A stretch of DNA of 64,000 nucleotides from Clostridium felsineum DSM 794. Its GTDB lineage: Bacteria; Bacillota; Clostridia; Clostridiales; Clostridiaceae. The notes beneath the pieces are model-generated. The model saw only the letters and a program-made list of their open reading frames with translations. It searched no databases and was not told where the DNA came from. Within the stretch, counting starts at the first letter, position 1; each line of letters starts with the position of its first letter. The position numbers were made by a program, and so were the translations under genes. Location: positions 62,001-126,000 of the forward strand of contig NZ_CP096981.1 of assembly GCF_002006355.2 (NCBI RefSeq), read 5' to 3'. Shown piece after piece: positions 41,367-50,618 of this stretch.

Positions 41367-42437
41367 ATGAGTTTATTAGAAGGATTTGAAGCTAAAAATA
41401 TAAGAAGCTTCATAGATAATGCAGTTGGTAAAACTAGATTTGGAGGTGATGTTAATATGCTCACCTATAATGTTTCGCAAAGCTTAATAAGCATGTGCAA
41501 AGCTAAGCAGTTACCTTCAATTACTAGAGAGTGTATGGGAAAGAAAAATTTTTATTCTTCAGACTTTATCTGCTACTTTCTAAAAGAAATAGGACTATTT
41601 AAAGATGATGAAAATTATAATTTCTATGAATTATATACGAAAAAATGTGTGCCTATAAGTAAAGATGAATTAATGCCAGGAGATTTAGTTTTTAATAATT
41701 TATCTCAAAACATATATATTTATTTAGGAAATGATGAAATTGTAGAATTTTTAAATCATAAGAAAGTTTCTATAAGTATTATAGATAATTCCTTTAATCA
41801 TTTTGGAAGAATTAGAGCAGCAGATACAAGCATATCTAATGAATATAAGAAGATAGAAGAAGCTAATTGTTTAATCAGTACTGGCTTAAAAAGCGTGGAT
41901 AGATGGGATGCTTATATTAAACTAGCTTCAAATAAGTACAAGGTAGATCCTAATTTAATAAAGTCTGTAATAATTCAAGAATCTAACGGAAATTGTAATG
42001 AAGTTTCTTCAGCTGGGGCTATAGGTTTGATGCAGGTTTTGCCTAACACTGCACTTGAGCATGGATATGATGAAATAGACATGTATGATCCATTAAGTAA
42101 TATTATGGCAGGAACTAGTGAATTAAAAGCCCAAATGAAAAATTTTAATGGTAATTTGTATAAAGCCATTTCAGCCTATAATTGTGGTGCAAATAATGTA
42201 TATAATCAAGATTTCCTTAACATTAAAGAAACTATTAATTATAGAGAAAAGGTTTTACAATACTATAATGAGTTAAAGGATAAAGAAGAGAAAGTTATTA
42301 CCTATAATGAAAATTTAGCTTTAAATGAGGCTAATAAAGAATGTAGCAATAGAATTATTAAGTGCACACGAGAAAGATTAGAAAAGCTTAAAAAGAGAAA
42401 AGGTTCTTACTTAAGGTTTTTACTGAAGCAGCAGTAA
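41367..42437 (+). CDS. Baseplate muralytic protein: dead NlpC/P60-like domain fused to lytic transglycosylase
   Basis: 356 aa; strong ribosome binding site (GAGGAGGTG). Residues ~1-150 have the NlpC/P60 layout: YSSDFICYFLKEIG (residues ~63-76), ELMPGDLVF and NIYIYLGN, but the catalytic Cys is Ser64 and the His is Asn115, so this part is probably inactive and binding-only. Residues ~175-290 are a soluble lytic transglycosylase: YKVDPNLIKSVIIQES with catalytic Glu205, GAIGLMQVLP, then AISAYNCGANNVY. The C-terminal ~65 residues are a basic helix. Such enzymes sit at the tail tip and open peptidoglycan for the tube. It precedes the gp25-like and J-like genes, the usual place of the hub lysozyme. 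Confidence 0.85.
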   Translation: MSLLEGFEAKNIRSFIDNAVGKTRFGGDVNMLTYNVSQSLISMCKAKQLPSITRECMGKKNFYSSDFICYFLKEIGLFKDDENYNFYELYTKKCVPISKDELMPGDLVFNNLSQNIYIYLGNDEIVEFLNHKKVSISIIDNSFNHFGRIRAADTSISNEYKKIEEANCLISTGLKSVDRWDAYIKLASNKYKVDPNLIKSVIIQESNGNCNEVSSAGAIGLMQVLPNTALEHGYDEIDMYDPLSNIMAGTSELKAQMKNFNGNLYKAISAYNCGANNVYNQDFLNIKETINYREKVLQYYNELKDKEEKVITYNENLALNEANKECSNRIIKCTRERLEKLKKRKGSYLRFLLKQQ

Positions 42438-42466
42438 TTTAATATATTTTTCAAAAGGAGATTCAA

Positions 42467-42877
42467 ATGTTTGACTTAGCGATAACAGAATATGGAGATT
42501 TTATCTTGAATTCTATAAATAATGAATTGTGTACTGTGGATACGGATGCTTTAAAATTTCAAAGAGCATTATGTAGACTTAAATCAATTAAAAATGATTG
42601 GTTTAGCTACGCTGTAGGTGCAAATATTGAAGATGTAGTAGGTATGCCAAGAAGTAAAAATACTTTAAGGCTTATAAAAAATAAAATAGTTAAAATTCTT
42701 ACCTTTGATTCATTGTATGCTTCTCATGATATTTATATTGAAATGATAAATAAAGTATTTATGGGTTATGAGATGAATATATACCTAAAAAATCAAGACG
42801 AAAAATCCTCAAACTTTATTATTTTAAATATTGACCTTATTAAAGGTATGGGGATTAAAATTGGGGGTAAATTATGA
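42467..42877 (+). CDS. gp25/W-like baseplate wedge protein
   Basis: 136 aa after AAAAGGAG. The N-terminus ITEYGDFILNSINNELCTVDTDALKFQRALCRL followed by a W-F turn and a GANIEDVVGMPRS loop follows the DUF2634/gp25 pattern: a small beta strand, a D-x-A-x-x-Q-R helix and a later helix-strand pair. Size and position (just before the J-like protein, overlapping its start by 4 nt) are those of contractile-tail baseplate wedge proteins. It would bridge the sheath and the baseplate. Confidence 0.75.
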   Translation: MFDLAITEYGDFILNSINNELCTVDTDALKFQRALCRLKSIKNDWFSYAVGANIEDVVGMPRSKNTLRLIKNKIVKILTFDSLYASHDIYIEMINKVFMGYEMNIYLKNQDEKSSNFIILNIDLIKGMGIKIGGKL

Positions 42878-43689
42878 TACTACTATTTGATAAGTCTTTT
42901 GAAGATTTAACCAAAGAAGCAGATGAGAATCTTAGAAATTTAGGTTTTTCTAATTCTCCGGGAACAGTAGCAAAACTTTTAATTGATGTAGTAAATAAAA
43001 ATATAGCAGACTTTTATGACTGCTTAAGATTAAATCATGTTAACAATTTTCTTTCAACGGCTTCAGATGAGTTTTTAGATTCTATTGGATTGCTTTTAAA
43101 TTGTACAAGACAGGAAAAGGAAGCAGATGATGACTATAGGGACAGAATATCCAAGCAAATATTGAATACTGCTAGTGCAAATGAAACAGCTATTAGGCTT
43201 ACGCTTCTAAGCATTGATGGTATAGACGATGTGATTTTAAAAAATTGTTGTTATGGGATGGGATCTTTCAGTGTAGTTATAATTACAGATGCTTCTAGAG
43301 AAGATAAAAATGTACTTGAAGAAGCAAGATTTAAGCTTCAGGAAACTGCCGCCTATGGCATAAAGTTTGATGTTTCAACTCCAATATTAAAGGAAATTTC
43401 TTTGAAAATAAAATTAATTATGAAAGATACAGAAGGCTCATACGTTAAAAACATAAAAGAAGCTGTTAAGGAGAATTTAAACACATATTTAAGAACAAGA
43501 AGAGTTGGGGAAAACTTAAGGATTAAAGAAATTATAAATAAAATTATGACTTCAAGTGAAGATATATTAGAGTGTAAATGTGAAGAGTTTAAAATAAATG
43601 ATAATAAAGAACAACTTAAAGATAAAAAATGCCAATGGAATGAACTATTTGTAGTAGCTTCAAATTCAGACGCAATTTCAATTATATAA
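42874..43689 (+). CDS. Baseplate J-like wedge protein (gp6/gp47 family)
   Basis: 271 aa, ATGA overlap with the upstream stop. The signature EFLDSIGLLLNCTRQEKEAD followed by DDYRDRISKQIL at residues ~65-100 is the classic baseplate J motif (LDxxGxxxGxxRxxxExDxxYRxRI). The N-terminal helix (AKLLIDVVNKNIADFYD) and the beta/alpha C-terminus (VKENLNTYLRTRRVGENLRI) fit the family. It builds the inner wedge of contractile baseplates. It is shorter than the ~350-aa phage protein, as in some tail-like particles. Confidence 0.88.
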   Translation: MILLFDKSFEDLTKEADENLRNLGFSNSPGTVAKLLIDVVNKNIADFYDCLRLNHVNNFLSTASDEFLDSIGLLLNCTRQEKEADDDYRDRISKQILNTASANETAIRLTLLSIDGIDDVILKNCCYGMGSFSVVIITDASREDKNVLEEARFKLQETAAYGIKFDVSTPILKEISLKIKLIMKDTEGSYVKNIKEAVKENLNTYLRTRRVGENLRIKEIINKIMTSSEDILECKCEEFKINDNKEQLKDKKCQWNELFVVASNSDAISII

Positions 43690-43801
43690 TTTTAATTAGT
43701 AGATCACTATTTGGTTTTGTAAAATCTCTATGTTTCTCAGAATTTTGTGAAGAGCAAATAACAGATTTACTTTAAAATTAGTATGGCTAGGAGAATATAA
43801 A

Positions 43802-44458
43802 ATGGAATCAACATCAATAATGGGTACGATACTAACAGCTATAATAACAGGTACTATAAGTATCATTGCATTTTATATAAAGGAAAGGATTAAAAAAAAA
43901 CAAGAGTGTGTAAAAGCTATAGATTTACCTTTAAGCGAGCATCCCTTTTTTGTTAGATCAGATATGATAAAAAGTAATATACAAACTACCTTTACACTTA
44001 CAAATAAAGGTAAGGAAGCTGTTTTTAAGGATATAATCTATAATTTGATAAATGTTTTTCAAATAGAATTAAGTGAGATATCAAAAAGAATAGACAAAAA
44101 TGAATTACTTGACTCTACTGAATTATATAACACTCATATGGAAGTCTTAAATAAAATTATAGAACATCATCATAATTATTATAAGGACAATTCCTTGTAT
44201 ACAAAAGAGGAGCAAAATGTACTTGATATTGTGATGCGTAAATTTGATCTTTGGAATCAATATAAGATTAATTTTCTTCAGGAGCAAATAATGTCTGTAT
44301 GCAATTCTCCATTTTATAAGACTGAAAAAATTAAAGCAGCTGTTATACTGGACTTATATTTAGGAACATCCGTTGATATTTTAAATGATGCTGCAAGAAC
44401 TTTAAATAACATTAACGGTGATTTGAGAGGATTTATTTTTAAAAACATAAAAATTTAA
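43802..44458 (+). CDS. Membrane-anchored protein in the baseplate operon
   Basis: 218 aa, AGGAG upstream. One hydrophobic segment (residues ~6-25, MGTILTAIITGTISIIAFYI) followed by KERIKKKQ, so an N-out/C-in single-span anchor. The soluble part is helical: HPFFVRSDMIKSNIQTTFTL, EEQNVLDIVMRKFDLWNQYK, then YLGTSVDILNDAARTLNNINGDLRG. It is not a classical holin (too long and only one span), and no family is known to me. The gene sits between the J-like and the next wedge gene, with a 110-bp gap upstream. It could release the particles, anchor assembly to the membrane or protect the producer. Confidence 0.6.
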   Translation: MESTSIMGTILTAIITGTISIIAFYIKERIKKKQECVKAIDLPLSEHPFFVRSDMIKSNIQTTFTLTNKGKEAVFKDIIYNLINVFQIELSEISKRIDKNELLDSTELYNTHMEVLNKIIEHHHNYYKDNSLYTKEEQNVLDIVMRKFDLWNQYKINFLQEQIMSVCNSPFYKTEKIKAAVILDLYLGTSVDILNDAARTLNNINGDLRGFIFKNIKI

Positions 44459-44477
44459 TGGAGGTGATTATACCTAA

Positions 44478-45599
44478 ATGGAAATTAAAGATTACACCCA
44501 AAAAATAATTAGTGCTCTCCCCTATTGGTTTGAAATAAGGAAACATCCTGAAAAGGCTATTGGAGCTAAATTCTTAGAGGTGTTTGGCATAGAACTTCAA
44601 GAAGTTTTTGATATACTAGATTACGCTTATAAACAAACTAGAATAGATACGGCAGATATGAGCTTTACCAATATAGTATACAAAACAGTTTTGCCCTATA
44701 ATGTAAATTCTAATAATGTTACTTGTGTTCGCTCAAAGGATACTGTACTGGCTAAGGTTGACTTTATAGGAAAATTTTTTGAAATCAATTCCAATGACCT
44801 TTCTTATCCAGAGTTATATGAAAATAACCTTTATTTTATAGATGATAGTAAAAATATATTATATGTAAAACATAATTATGATGCATTAAAGTCTAATGAA
44901 GCTGGATTTATACAAGTACTGTGCACAGATAAAAGTTACACCCTTCCCCTATCAATTTATAAAGTATGGAATTTTTTTGATGAATTTGGACTTCTACTGG
45001 ATTGTCCTAGGTTATATGGTGAAACTAATGCAGAATATAAAATGCGTATATTAGATGTATTCAAAAACCCAGCAGGCTCAAATAAAGAAGGACTCATGAA
45101 TGCTATTGCAAGAGAACTTAATATGAGAAAGGAAATTATATGGCAAGATGCTGGGGTAGATCTTATTATAGAAGATCCTATGGTTAATTTAAGCAGTATT
45201 AAAGTAGACGGAATTAAGTATAATGAAAATCAGGTTTATATTACAGATGAAAATACTGTTTTAATTCCTGGAATAGATAGTAATAAAGGTACACAGAAAA
45301 CCGTATCTTATGTGTCTGGAATTGAGATGCACTCAATACATAATAAGAGCGATTACAAAATGCAAAATGAATTATTTAATAGTGATAATTCTTCAACGGA
45401 TTTATTAAAGTATTATGTGAATTTAATTGAAACCAGCTGCCCTATTATGTGGGATGAATTTAGATGGGATGAAGCTTATTTTGATATATCAGACAAAAAT
45501 GTAGGTGGTCTTGGATGCATTCCGACTTTATGCGATGGAAGTATAGAGGGTTTTGCAGGTAAGACTCTTGTAAAAGGAGAGCTTGATATTAATGTTTGA
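44478..45599 (+). CDS. Baseplate wedge-type protein (tail protein I-like)
   Basis: 373 aa, GGAGGTGATT upstream. The N-terminal helices (IISALPYWFEIRKHPEKAI, FLEVFGIELQEVFDIL) and the motif LLLDCPRLYGETNAEYKMRILDVF at ~175-198, followed by a PAGSNKEGLMNAIARELN helix, match the pattern of wedge proteins next to gpJ in phages with large baseplates. The C-terminus is beta-rich (WDEFRWDEAYFDISDKNVGGLG). It follows J-like and precedes fibre-like proteins, like phage tail protein I. Family call is at the architecture level. Confidence 0.65.
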   Translation: MEIKDYTQKIISALPYWFEIRKHPEKAIGAKFLEVFGIELQEVFDILDYAYKQTRIDTADMSFTNIVYKTVLPYNVNSNNVTCVRSKDTVLAKVDFIGKFFEINSNDLSYPELYENNLYFIDDSKNILYVKHNYDALKSNEAGFIQVLCTDKSYTLPLSIYKVWNFFDEFGLLLDCPRLYGETNAEYKMRILDVFKNPAGSNKEGLMNAIARELNMRKEIIWQDAGVDLIIEDPMVNLSSIKVDGIKYNENQVYITDENTVLIPGIDSNKGTQKTVSYVSGIEMHSIHNKSDYKMQNELFNSDNSSTDLLKYYVNLIETSCPIMWDEFRWDEAYFDISDKNVGGLGCIPTLCDGSIEGFAGKTLVKGELDINV

Positions 45600-48500
45600 A
45601 ATTAAATATACCGTGAAGGTTACACTACTAATTAAAAAAAGCAGCGCTTATGAAGATTTAATGGATACTTTTACAAAGAACTTAGATTTACCAGAGGATA
45701 AGCTCTATGGAAGCTTCCAGGAGCTCCAAAATGGATATATATTAGATATATTAAAGGATAAAGTAGAATCTTACCTTAAAGAAACTAATTTAACCATTAA
45801 TGACATCGAGGTAGATTCTTATGAAGTAATTTCTAATACTGAGGGTGTCCAGGTATTCTTTGAAAATCCTTATAAGGACAGTGAATTTACACTATCACCT
45901 ATAATTAAAGCTTATATTCCTCCTAAAGTAGTAGCAATTGAAGAGCCTATTTTAAAAGGAAAAGCATTAGATACAGAAACTATAGTGTGGTCCTTTGAAA
46001 GTTCCAGTGTTTATGCACACTATTTATTGGATGATAAGGATAAAGTAATAGCTGAAGTTCCTATTAATGTTGATCACTATATAGAAACTAAGCTTTCACC
46101 CAGTACAACTTATACAAGAAAACTTGTCAGCTATGATGCTAGTGGGTCTTCTAAGCCTAGTGCAAATGTGTCAATTACGACAAATGAAAGAAAGCCTAAT
46201 CTAAATTTAAAAAATTACAATGAAAAAAGGAATGAAACCTTTGATAAAACATTAGTTAATACTGAAAATACTAGAATTACAGCTTTTCATTCAGGTACAG
46301 GCGACGAAGAAGATTTATTTGTATCAAAAGAACCCTACGATTTTCATGAAAAGTTTTCAATGAATATTAATATATCTGGTGTAAATTATAAAAAGAAAAC
46401 TGTGTATGATGCTATTGATTTTAAGTATAAAATACACGCTAAAGCTGAATACAATAGTCAAGAACAAAATGGAGATATAGATTTGATTCTTCATGCATAC
46501 CCTGTAGAGCATATTAACTATAGGATCTATAAGTATGGCTTAAAACCAATAAAAGCAAACTACAGAGTAGCCTGTAAGGTTCTATTTTACTCTATAGAAA
46601 CTACTACAAGTACTGATAAAGATGGAAAAACAGTTACTACTTCAAAGCTCACTCCACACATTAAAAATGTAATGTCAGATAGTTATGAATTTACGTTTTT
46701 ATCTGAGGCTTCTCTGAAAGTAGATGAAAATGGTAAAAGCTTTGCAGTATGTGACTATATACCCTTTTCAAAGGCTCAGACTGTTAGCTCTAAAACACTA
46801 ATTGAACTAGTTACTCCGAGTATAAATAATGACACTGAAATTACGTCTGAAAGCACCAAATCTAATATTCCATATGAAGTATTTGATTTTCAAATTGAGA
46901 ATGACTACCCTTTTGATGAAATAGACAATAGATGGAATTCTTCAGCAGCCAGAGATTTTGGAGCAGGAATAAGAGGTACCTTAAAAACTTCTGCGGCTTC
47001 AGCTGAAAATGGTTTAGATAAGAATAGTTTAGTTTATGCTTATGGTTTTTCGGAAGGCTGCTTATATGATTTAGAGCAGTATATTGAGAGTGAAATATCA
47101 TATTTTGAAGGACAAAAAACTACTCTTAAAAAATCTGATATTCCTTTAAATAATTTAGTTAATATAGTAGATGCCTCTCAGTATCTAGATGCCGGTGATA
47201 AATCTATAGTAACAGATATTTTAATTCAGGATATAGAAAAAGATATTGTAGTAGATAGTCTTGATAAAACTGGAACAGAGGATATTATAAGTTCATGTCA
47301 TATGGTTTTAAGTAGCATGAGTGAAATTACTTCTGATAAGTTATCCTATAAATTTACTAAGGATAGTCCCTACGCAGCAATTAAAGCAGCATTAGCTATA
47401 AATATTGGGCAAGGAGAATATATTTTTGTACCGGAGATTTTAGCTACTTCAGGAAATGTGGATTTAGGCTTAAATAAAAATGTAACTGTAGGACAACAGA
47501 TAAGCTATAGAGGCTCTAAAGATTTTTGTGTAGGGCTATTTGCAAACTTAGTTGATGTAACTAATACTTGGGAGAGTACTTTTCCCCTTTTACACTATTT
47601 GACTGGTACTGTAAACAAGGGAGAAAAAAATGATTTAACTGTAACTATGCCTGAATTTCCAGTACCAAAGTACATTGATGAAGCTAAGGTTAAATATTGC
47701 ATTGAAATAACGGAGGTTTCTAAAGCCGATGCCATAATTTTAGCTAAATTTTCAAATAGTGATAATAATAATTTGGGAATTGTAAATGGAGATGAAGTGA
47801 CTTTTTCATCAGGCTCAACCTATGATGAAAATGATGAAACTATTGAACTTTTAGGAAATGTTACTGAAGCTGCTCTCGAATTAGTTGATACATTTGAGAA
47901 GGAATTTCAATTTAAGATAAGTAAACCAACCTTAAAAGCAGGACAAAAGTATGATAAATATATTCTTAATATTTCATCGGATAACATGAACTTAGCACTT
48001 TTTTATGAAGATGAAGTAAACTTTGATGAAAAAAGTGAAGGTACGGTTAAAGTAACGGTAAAAGCTATTCAAGGAGTTACTTCATATTTAAGACCTAGAA
48101 TTAATAATGGATATTACTATATAAACAATGATGAATATTTTCTTTATTCAAGCTTTGATGCGAGTGAGGTCTTAGCCCCTAATGATGCTTTATCAGAGAA
48201 TAAGTATTTTAATTTTATGAGTGGAAAATGCACCTTATATAATATATTACCTAAGCAGTTCGCTCCAATAATAGTTGAAGACGAGGTATTAGGTTCATTA
48301 AGGCACTCACCTTTTTATGATGAAAATAACACAGCTATTCTAACTAATACTGAAACCTTTATATCTAAATCGCAAAAGAATTTTAGATTAGCCTTTATAA
48401 ACATAGATCCTAAAACTTTAGTTGTTAAAATTAATAATGAAATTTGTGATAAAGCTAACTATAACCTATACAACAACATTTTAGAATTCAATTCTTTAAT

Positions 48501-49026
48501 AATTGAAGGTGTAAGTGTTTTTGTAAGTTACATGTTAAAGAACTCATTTTGTGTCAATTACGACATTGATAATAAAAAAATAACCATTGAAACTAATACA
48601 GACAGCCCTATTGAAAAAGGAAGAATAATGTATGAAACAAGCGTGGCGGACAGAAAAAAAACAGCAGATAATTTAAGTTTAAATCCAATATACAATTTAG
48701 AAAGTAATGGTTTTATATACATTTCTTATGATAGCTTTGACCTTAAGGATTTTAATATATACATTAATCCTAAAACTTTAAAGGCAGATGGAAAGGATAA
48801 TTGCAGTGTTTATATTTTTGCAAAAGATGTGTACAACAATCCTGCTCCTTCTTGTAGCTTTACAATGAGCTGCAAGTATGGAAAGCTAAGTGAGAATACT
48901 GCAGTGACTGATATGAACGGTGTTATCTGTATAAGATATACTTCATCAAGTACAAGCTGTACAGATAGCATTAGTGTAACTGCAGCAAATGGTTCAACAA
49001 AAACCGTAGATATAATAAATGAATAG
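45592..49026 (+). CDS. Large baseplate/adhesin protein (1144 aa) with FN3 and invasin-like Ig domains
   Basis: The ATG at 45592 is used because AAGGAGA is 11 nt upstream; it overlaps the end of the previous gene by 8 nt. Residues ~105-200 are a fibronectin III-type domain (IVWSFESSSVYAHYLL; LSPSTTYTRKLVSYDASG). The middle is long and beta-rich with charged loops. The last ~95 residues are an invasin/Big_1-type Ig domain (YINPKTLKADGKDNCSVYIFA, then DMNGVICIRYTSS). Two 14-bp repeats lie inside the gene (46169 and 48552). It is probably a long baseplate spike or arm. Confidence 0.7.
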   Translation: MFEIKYTVKVTLLIKKSSAYEDLMDTFTKNLDLPEDKLYGSFQELQNGYILDILKDKVESYLKETNLTINDIEVDSYEVISNTEGVQVFFENPYKDSEFTLSPIIKAYIPPKVVAIEEPILKGKALDTETIVWSFESSSVYAHYLLDDKDKVIAEVPINVDHYIETKLSPSTTYTRKLVSYDASGSSKPSANVSITTNERKPNLNLKNYNEKRNETFDKTLVNTENTRITAFHSGTGDEEDLFVSKEPYDFHEKFSMNINISGVNYKKKTVYDAIDFKYKIHAKAEYNSQEQNGDIDLILHAYPVEHINYRIYKYGLKPIKANYRVACKVLFYSIETTTSTDKDGKTVTTSKLTPHIKNVMSDSYEFTFLSEASLKVDENGKSFAVCDYIPFSKAQTVSSKTLIELVTPSINNDTEITSESTKSNIPYEVFDFQIENDYPFDEIDNRWNSSAARDFGAGIRGTLKTSAASAENGLDKNSLVYAYGFSEGCLYDLEQYIESEISYFEGQKTTLKKSDIPLNNLVNIVDASQYLDAGDKSIVTDILIQDIEKDIVVDSLDKTGTEDIISSCHMVLSSMSEITSDKLSYKFTKDSPYAAIKAALAINIGQGEYIFVPEILATSGNVDLGLNKNVTVGQQISYRGSKDFCVGLFANLVDVTNTWESTFPLLHYLTGTVNKGEKNDLTVTMPEFPVPKYIDEAKVKYCIEITEVSKADAIILAKFSNSDNNNLGIVNGDEVTFSSGSTYDENDETIELLGNVTEAALELVDTFEKEFQFKISKPTLKAGQKYDKYILNISSDNMNLALFYEDEVNFDEKSEGTVKVTVKAIQGVTSYLRPRINNGYYYINNDEYFLYSSFDASEVLAPNDALSENKYFNFMSGKCTLYNILPKQFAPIIVEDEVLGSLRHSPFYDENNTAILTNTETFISKSQKNFRLAFINIDPKTLVVKINNEICDKANYNLYNNILEFNSLIIEGVSVFVSYMLKNSFCVNYDIDNKKITIETNTDSPIEKGRIMYETSVADRKKTADNLSLNPIYNLESNGFIYISYDSFDLKDFNIYINPKTLKADGKDNCSVYIFAKDVYNNPAPSCSFTMSCKYGKLSENTAVTDMNGVICIRYTSSSTSCTDSISVTAANGSTKTVDIINE
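46169..46182 (+). promoter_or_regulatory. 14-bp dyad repeat, exact copy inside the 1144-aa gene
   Basis: TGTCAATTACGACA within the coding region, read here in a frame encoding V-S-I-T-T, different from the D-Y-D frame of most other intragenic copies. Confidence 0.5.
48552..48565 (+). promoter_or_regulatory. 14-bp dyad repeat, second exact copy inside the 1144-aa gene
   Basis: TGTCAATTACGACA, encoding V-N-Y-D with the rarer GTC, TAC and GAC codons. Confidence 0.5.
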
Positions 49027-49038
49027 GAGGTGCAAAGG

Positions 49039-50595
49039 ATGGTATTACCTACAAAACTTCATGAGGATTATGTTAGGAATGTAAATACAATTAGAATTGG
49101 AAAAACAGTACCTGCTAATGCAGTTAATTTAGCTTACTACTACAATAGGCCTTCAAAGGAAACAAATTTTATAATATCCGATTCTGTTAAAAATTCTAGT
49201 AAACCAGCTCAAAAATGGCTTACTAAAAGAGGCATATTATTAGGTGATATGGACAGTTTGCCTAAAAGTATTTATTACAATGCTTCAGACTACTCAGGAC
49301 AATTGAAAAGAAAATTTATAGAGTGGAGCTTCAATAAAACTGAAGAAAAAGAGATTAAGGAAAGCACTATAACCTTAAATAAAGTGGAAGGAAATCTAGA
49401 AACAAATATAGTAGATGGAATATATTCAGGAACTCAATATTTAATGGAGGCTGAAATTAACACTACAGAAACTCAGAATATTAGTCGTTCAATTTTAGTA
49501 TACAAGCAGTGTAATGAAGAACAGGTAATTTTAAGTGATTCAAATATGTATACTTTTCCTGATAACATTAGCTACAATAAAAACGGTTTTAAGGGTGTCC
49601 TTTATAAAAATGGTGAAATGCAGGTTGAGAACATGTTTGCCACTGATATGAAGCCAGATTCAAACAATAATTTAAAATCCGTAACTTCTGTAAAATATAA
49701 GCTTACTCAAAGATATAGTGCTGTGCTTTCTATGGAAAGTAAAAAGCTAATAAGTTTACCGCTTAAATATAATGTAACTGCACACTATAAGGGTGTTCTT
49801 ACGCACTCGACTAATGAGTATTCAGCTATTGCTCTATATTCAGGTAATATATCTGAAGACAAAGAAACTGATGCAAATGAAATAAGGTTAAAGGCACCAG
49901 AAGAGACAAAAGTTTTAGAAAATTGGTACCCAATAATACAATTTGGAGAAAAAAGCATTACTTATAGAGGCTTTTATGATGCTATTGGAAATTTTATAGA
50001 TTTAGATTTAAATCCTAACATGTACCATAGTTATACGGATAATAGTTCAGCTTCATATACAAGAAAACCTGTATACACCTTGATTAATAAGGAAATATAC
50101 TTCTTTCAAAAAAAGGATAACTCCTTCTACCATAAAATAGGTATAAGCGCTGCAGATGAAACTGATGATATTACTATAGGTAGTATATCTTTTAGACAAA
50201 CTTCTTATTTTAGAAGCACTGTATTAATGGATAGCAGAACTAAAGGCGGCGGACTTATATGTGAAATAGATGAGGCTTTAAGGAAAAAGCTTGAACCTGA
50301 AGCTGATTACTATTGGGACATAGGTTATTATGATGGAAGACCGTATATGGAAAATGCTGTAATCATAATAAGACTTGACAGAAGGCTGCTCAAGGAGTTT
50401 GGAGGAAGTTTTACAACGGATGAAGTAGAAGCTGTTGTTCACAAATGGATAGCCTTTGGTGTTTCACCAATAATAGAATATGTAAAAACTTATAGCAAAG
50501 AAGAACTACCTCAAAGCAGCCTCAAAGTAGATTTTTCATATGAAAATAAATTAGATTTTGTGCCTTATGCTTTTTCTGCACTGGTAAAAGAGTAA
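49039..50595 (+). CDS. Large baseplate structural protein (518 aa)
   Basis: The ATG at 49039 is preceded by TAGGAGGTG; a GTG at 49030 lies within that site. Starts MVLPTKLHEDYVRNVNTIRIGK. Mixed alpha/beta with ENWYPIIQFGEKSITYRGFYDA near 300, then GGGLICEIDEALRKKLEPEADYYWDIGYYDGRPY near 405-440 and a C-terminal region with YSKEELPQSSLKVDF. The last part resembles baseplate structural proteins that carry a small beta barrel. It lies between the spike-like and FN3-type proteins. Not recognised at family level. Confidence 0.55.
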   Translation: MVLPTKLHEDYVRNVNTIRIGKTVPANAVNLAYYYNRPSKETNFIISDSVKNSSKPAQKWLTKRGILLGDMDSLPKSIYYNASDYSGQLKRKFIEWSFNKTEEKEIKESTITLNKVEGNLETNIVDGIYSGTQYLMEAEINTTETQNISRSILVYKQCNEEQVILSDSNMYTFPDNISYNKNGFKGVLYKNGEMQVENMFATDMKPDSNNNLKSVTSVKYKLTQRYSAVLSMESKKLISLPLKYNVTAHYKGVLTHSTNEYSAIALYSGNISEDKETDANEIRLKAPEETKVLENWYPIIQFGEKSITYRGFYDAIGNFIDLDLNPNMYHSYTDNSSASYTRKPVYTLINKEIYFFQKKDNSFYHKIGISAADETDDITIGSISFRQTSYFRSTVLMDSRTKGGGLICEIDEALRKKLEPEADYYWDIGYYDGRPYMENAVIIIRLDRRLLKEFGGSFTTDEVEAVVHKWIAFGVSPIIEYVKTYSKEELPQSSLKVDFSYENKLDFVPYAFSALVKE

Positions 50596-50618
50596 TTTTA
50601 GTTAAAGGAGCTATTTCT

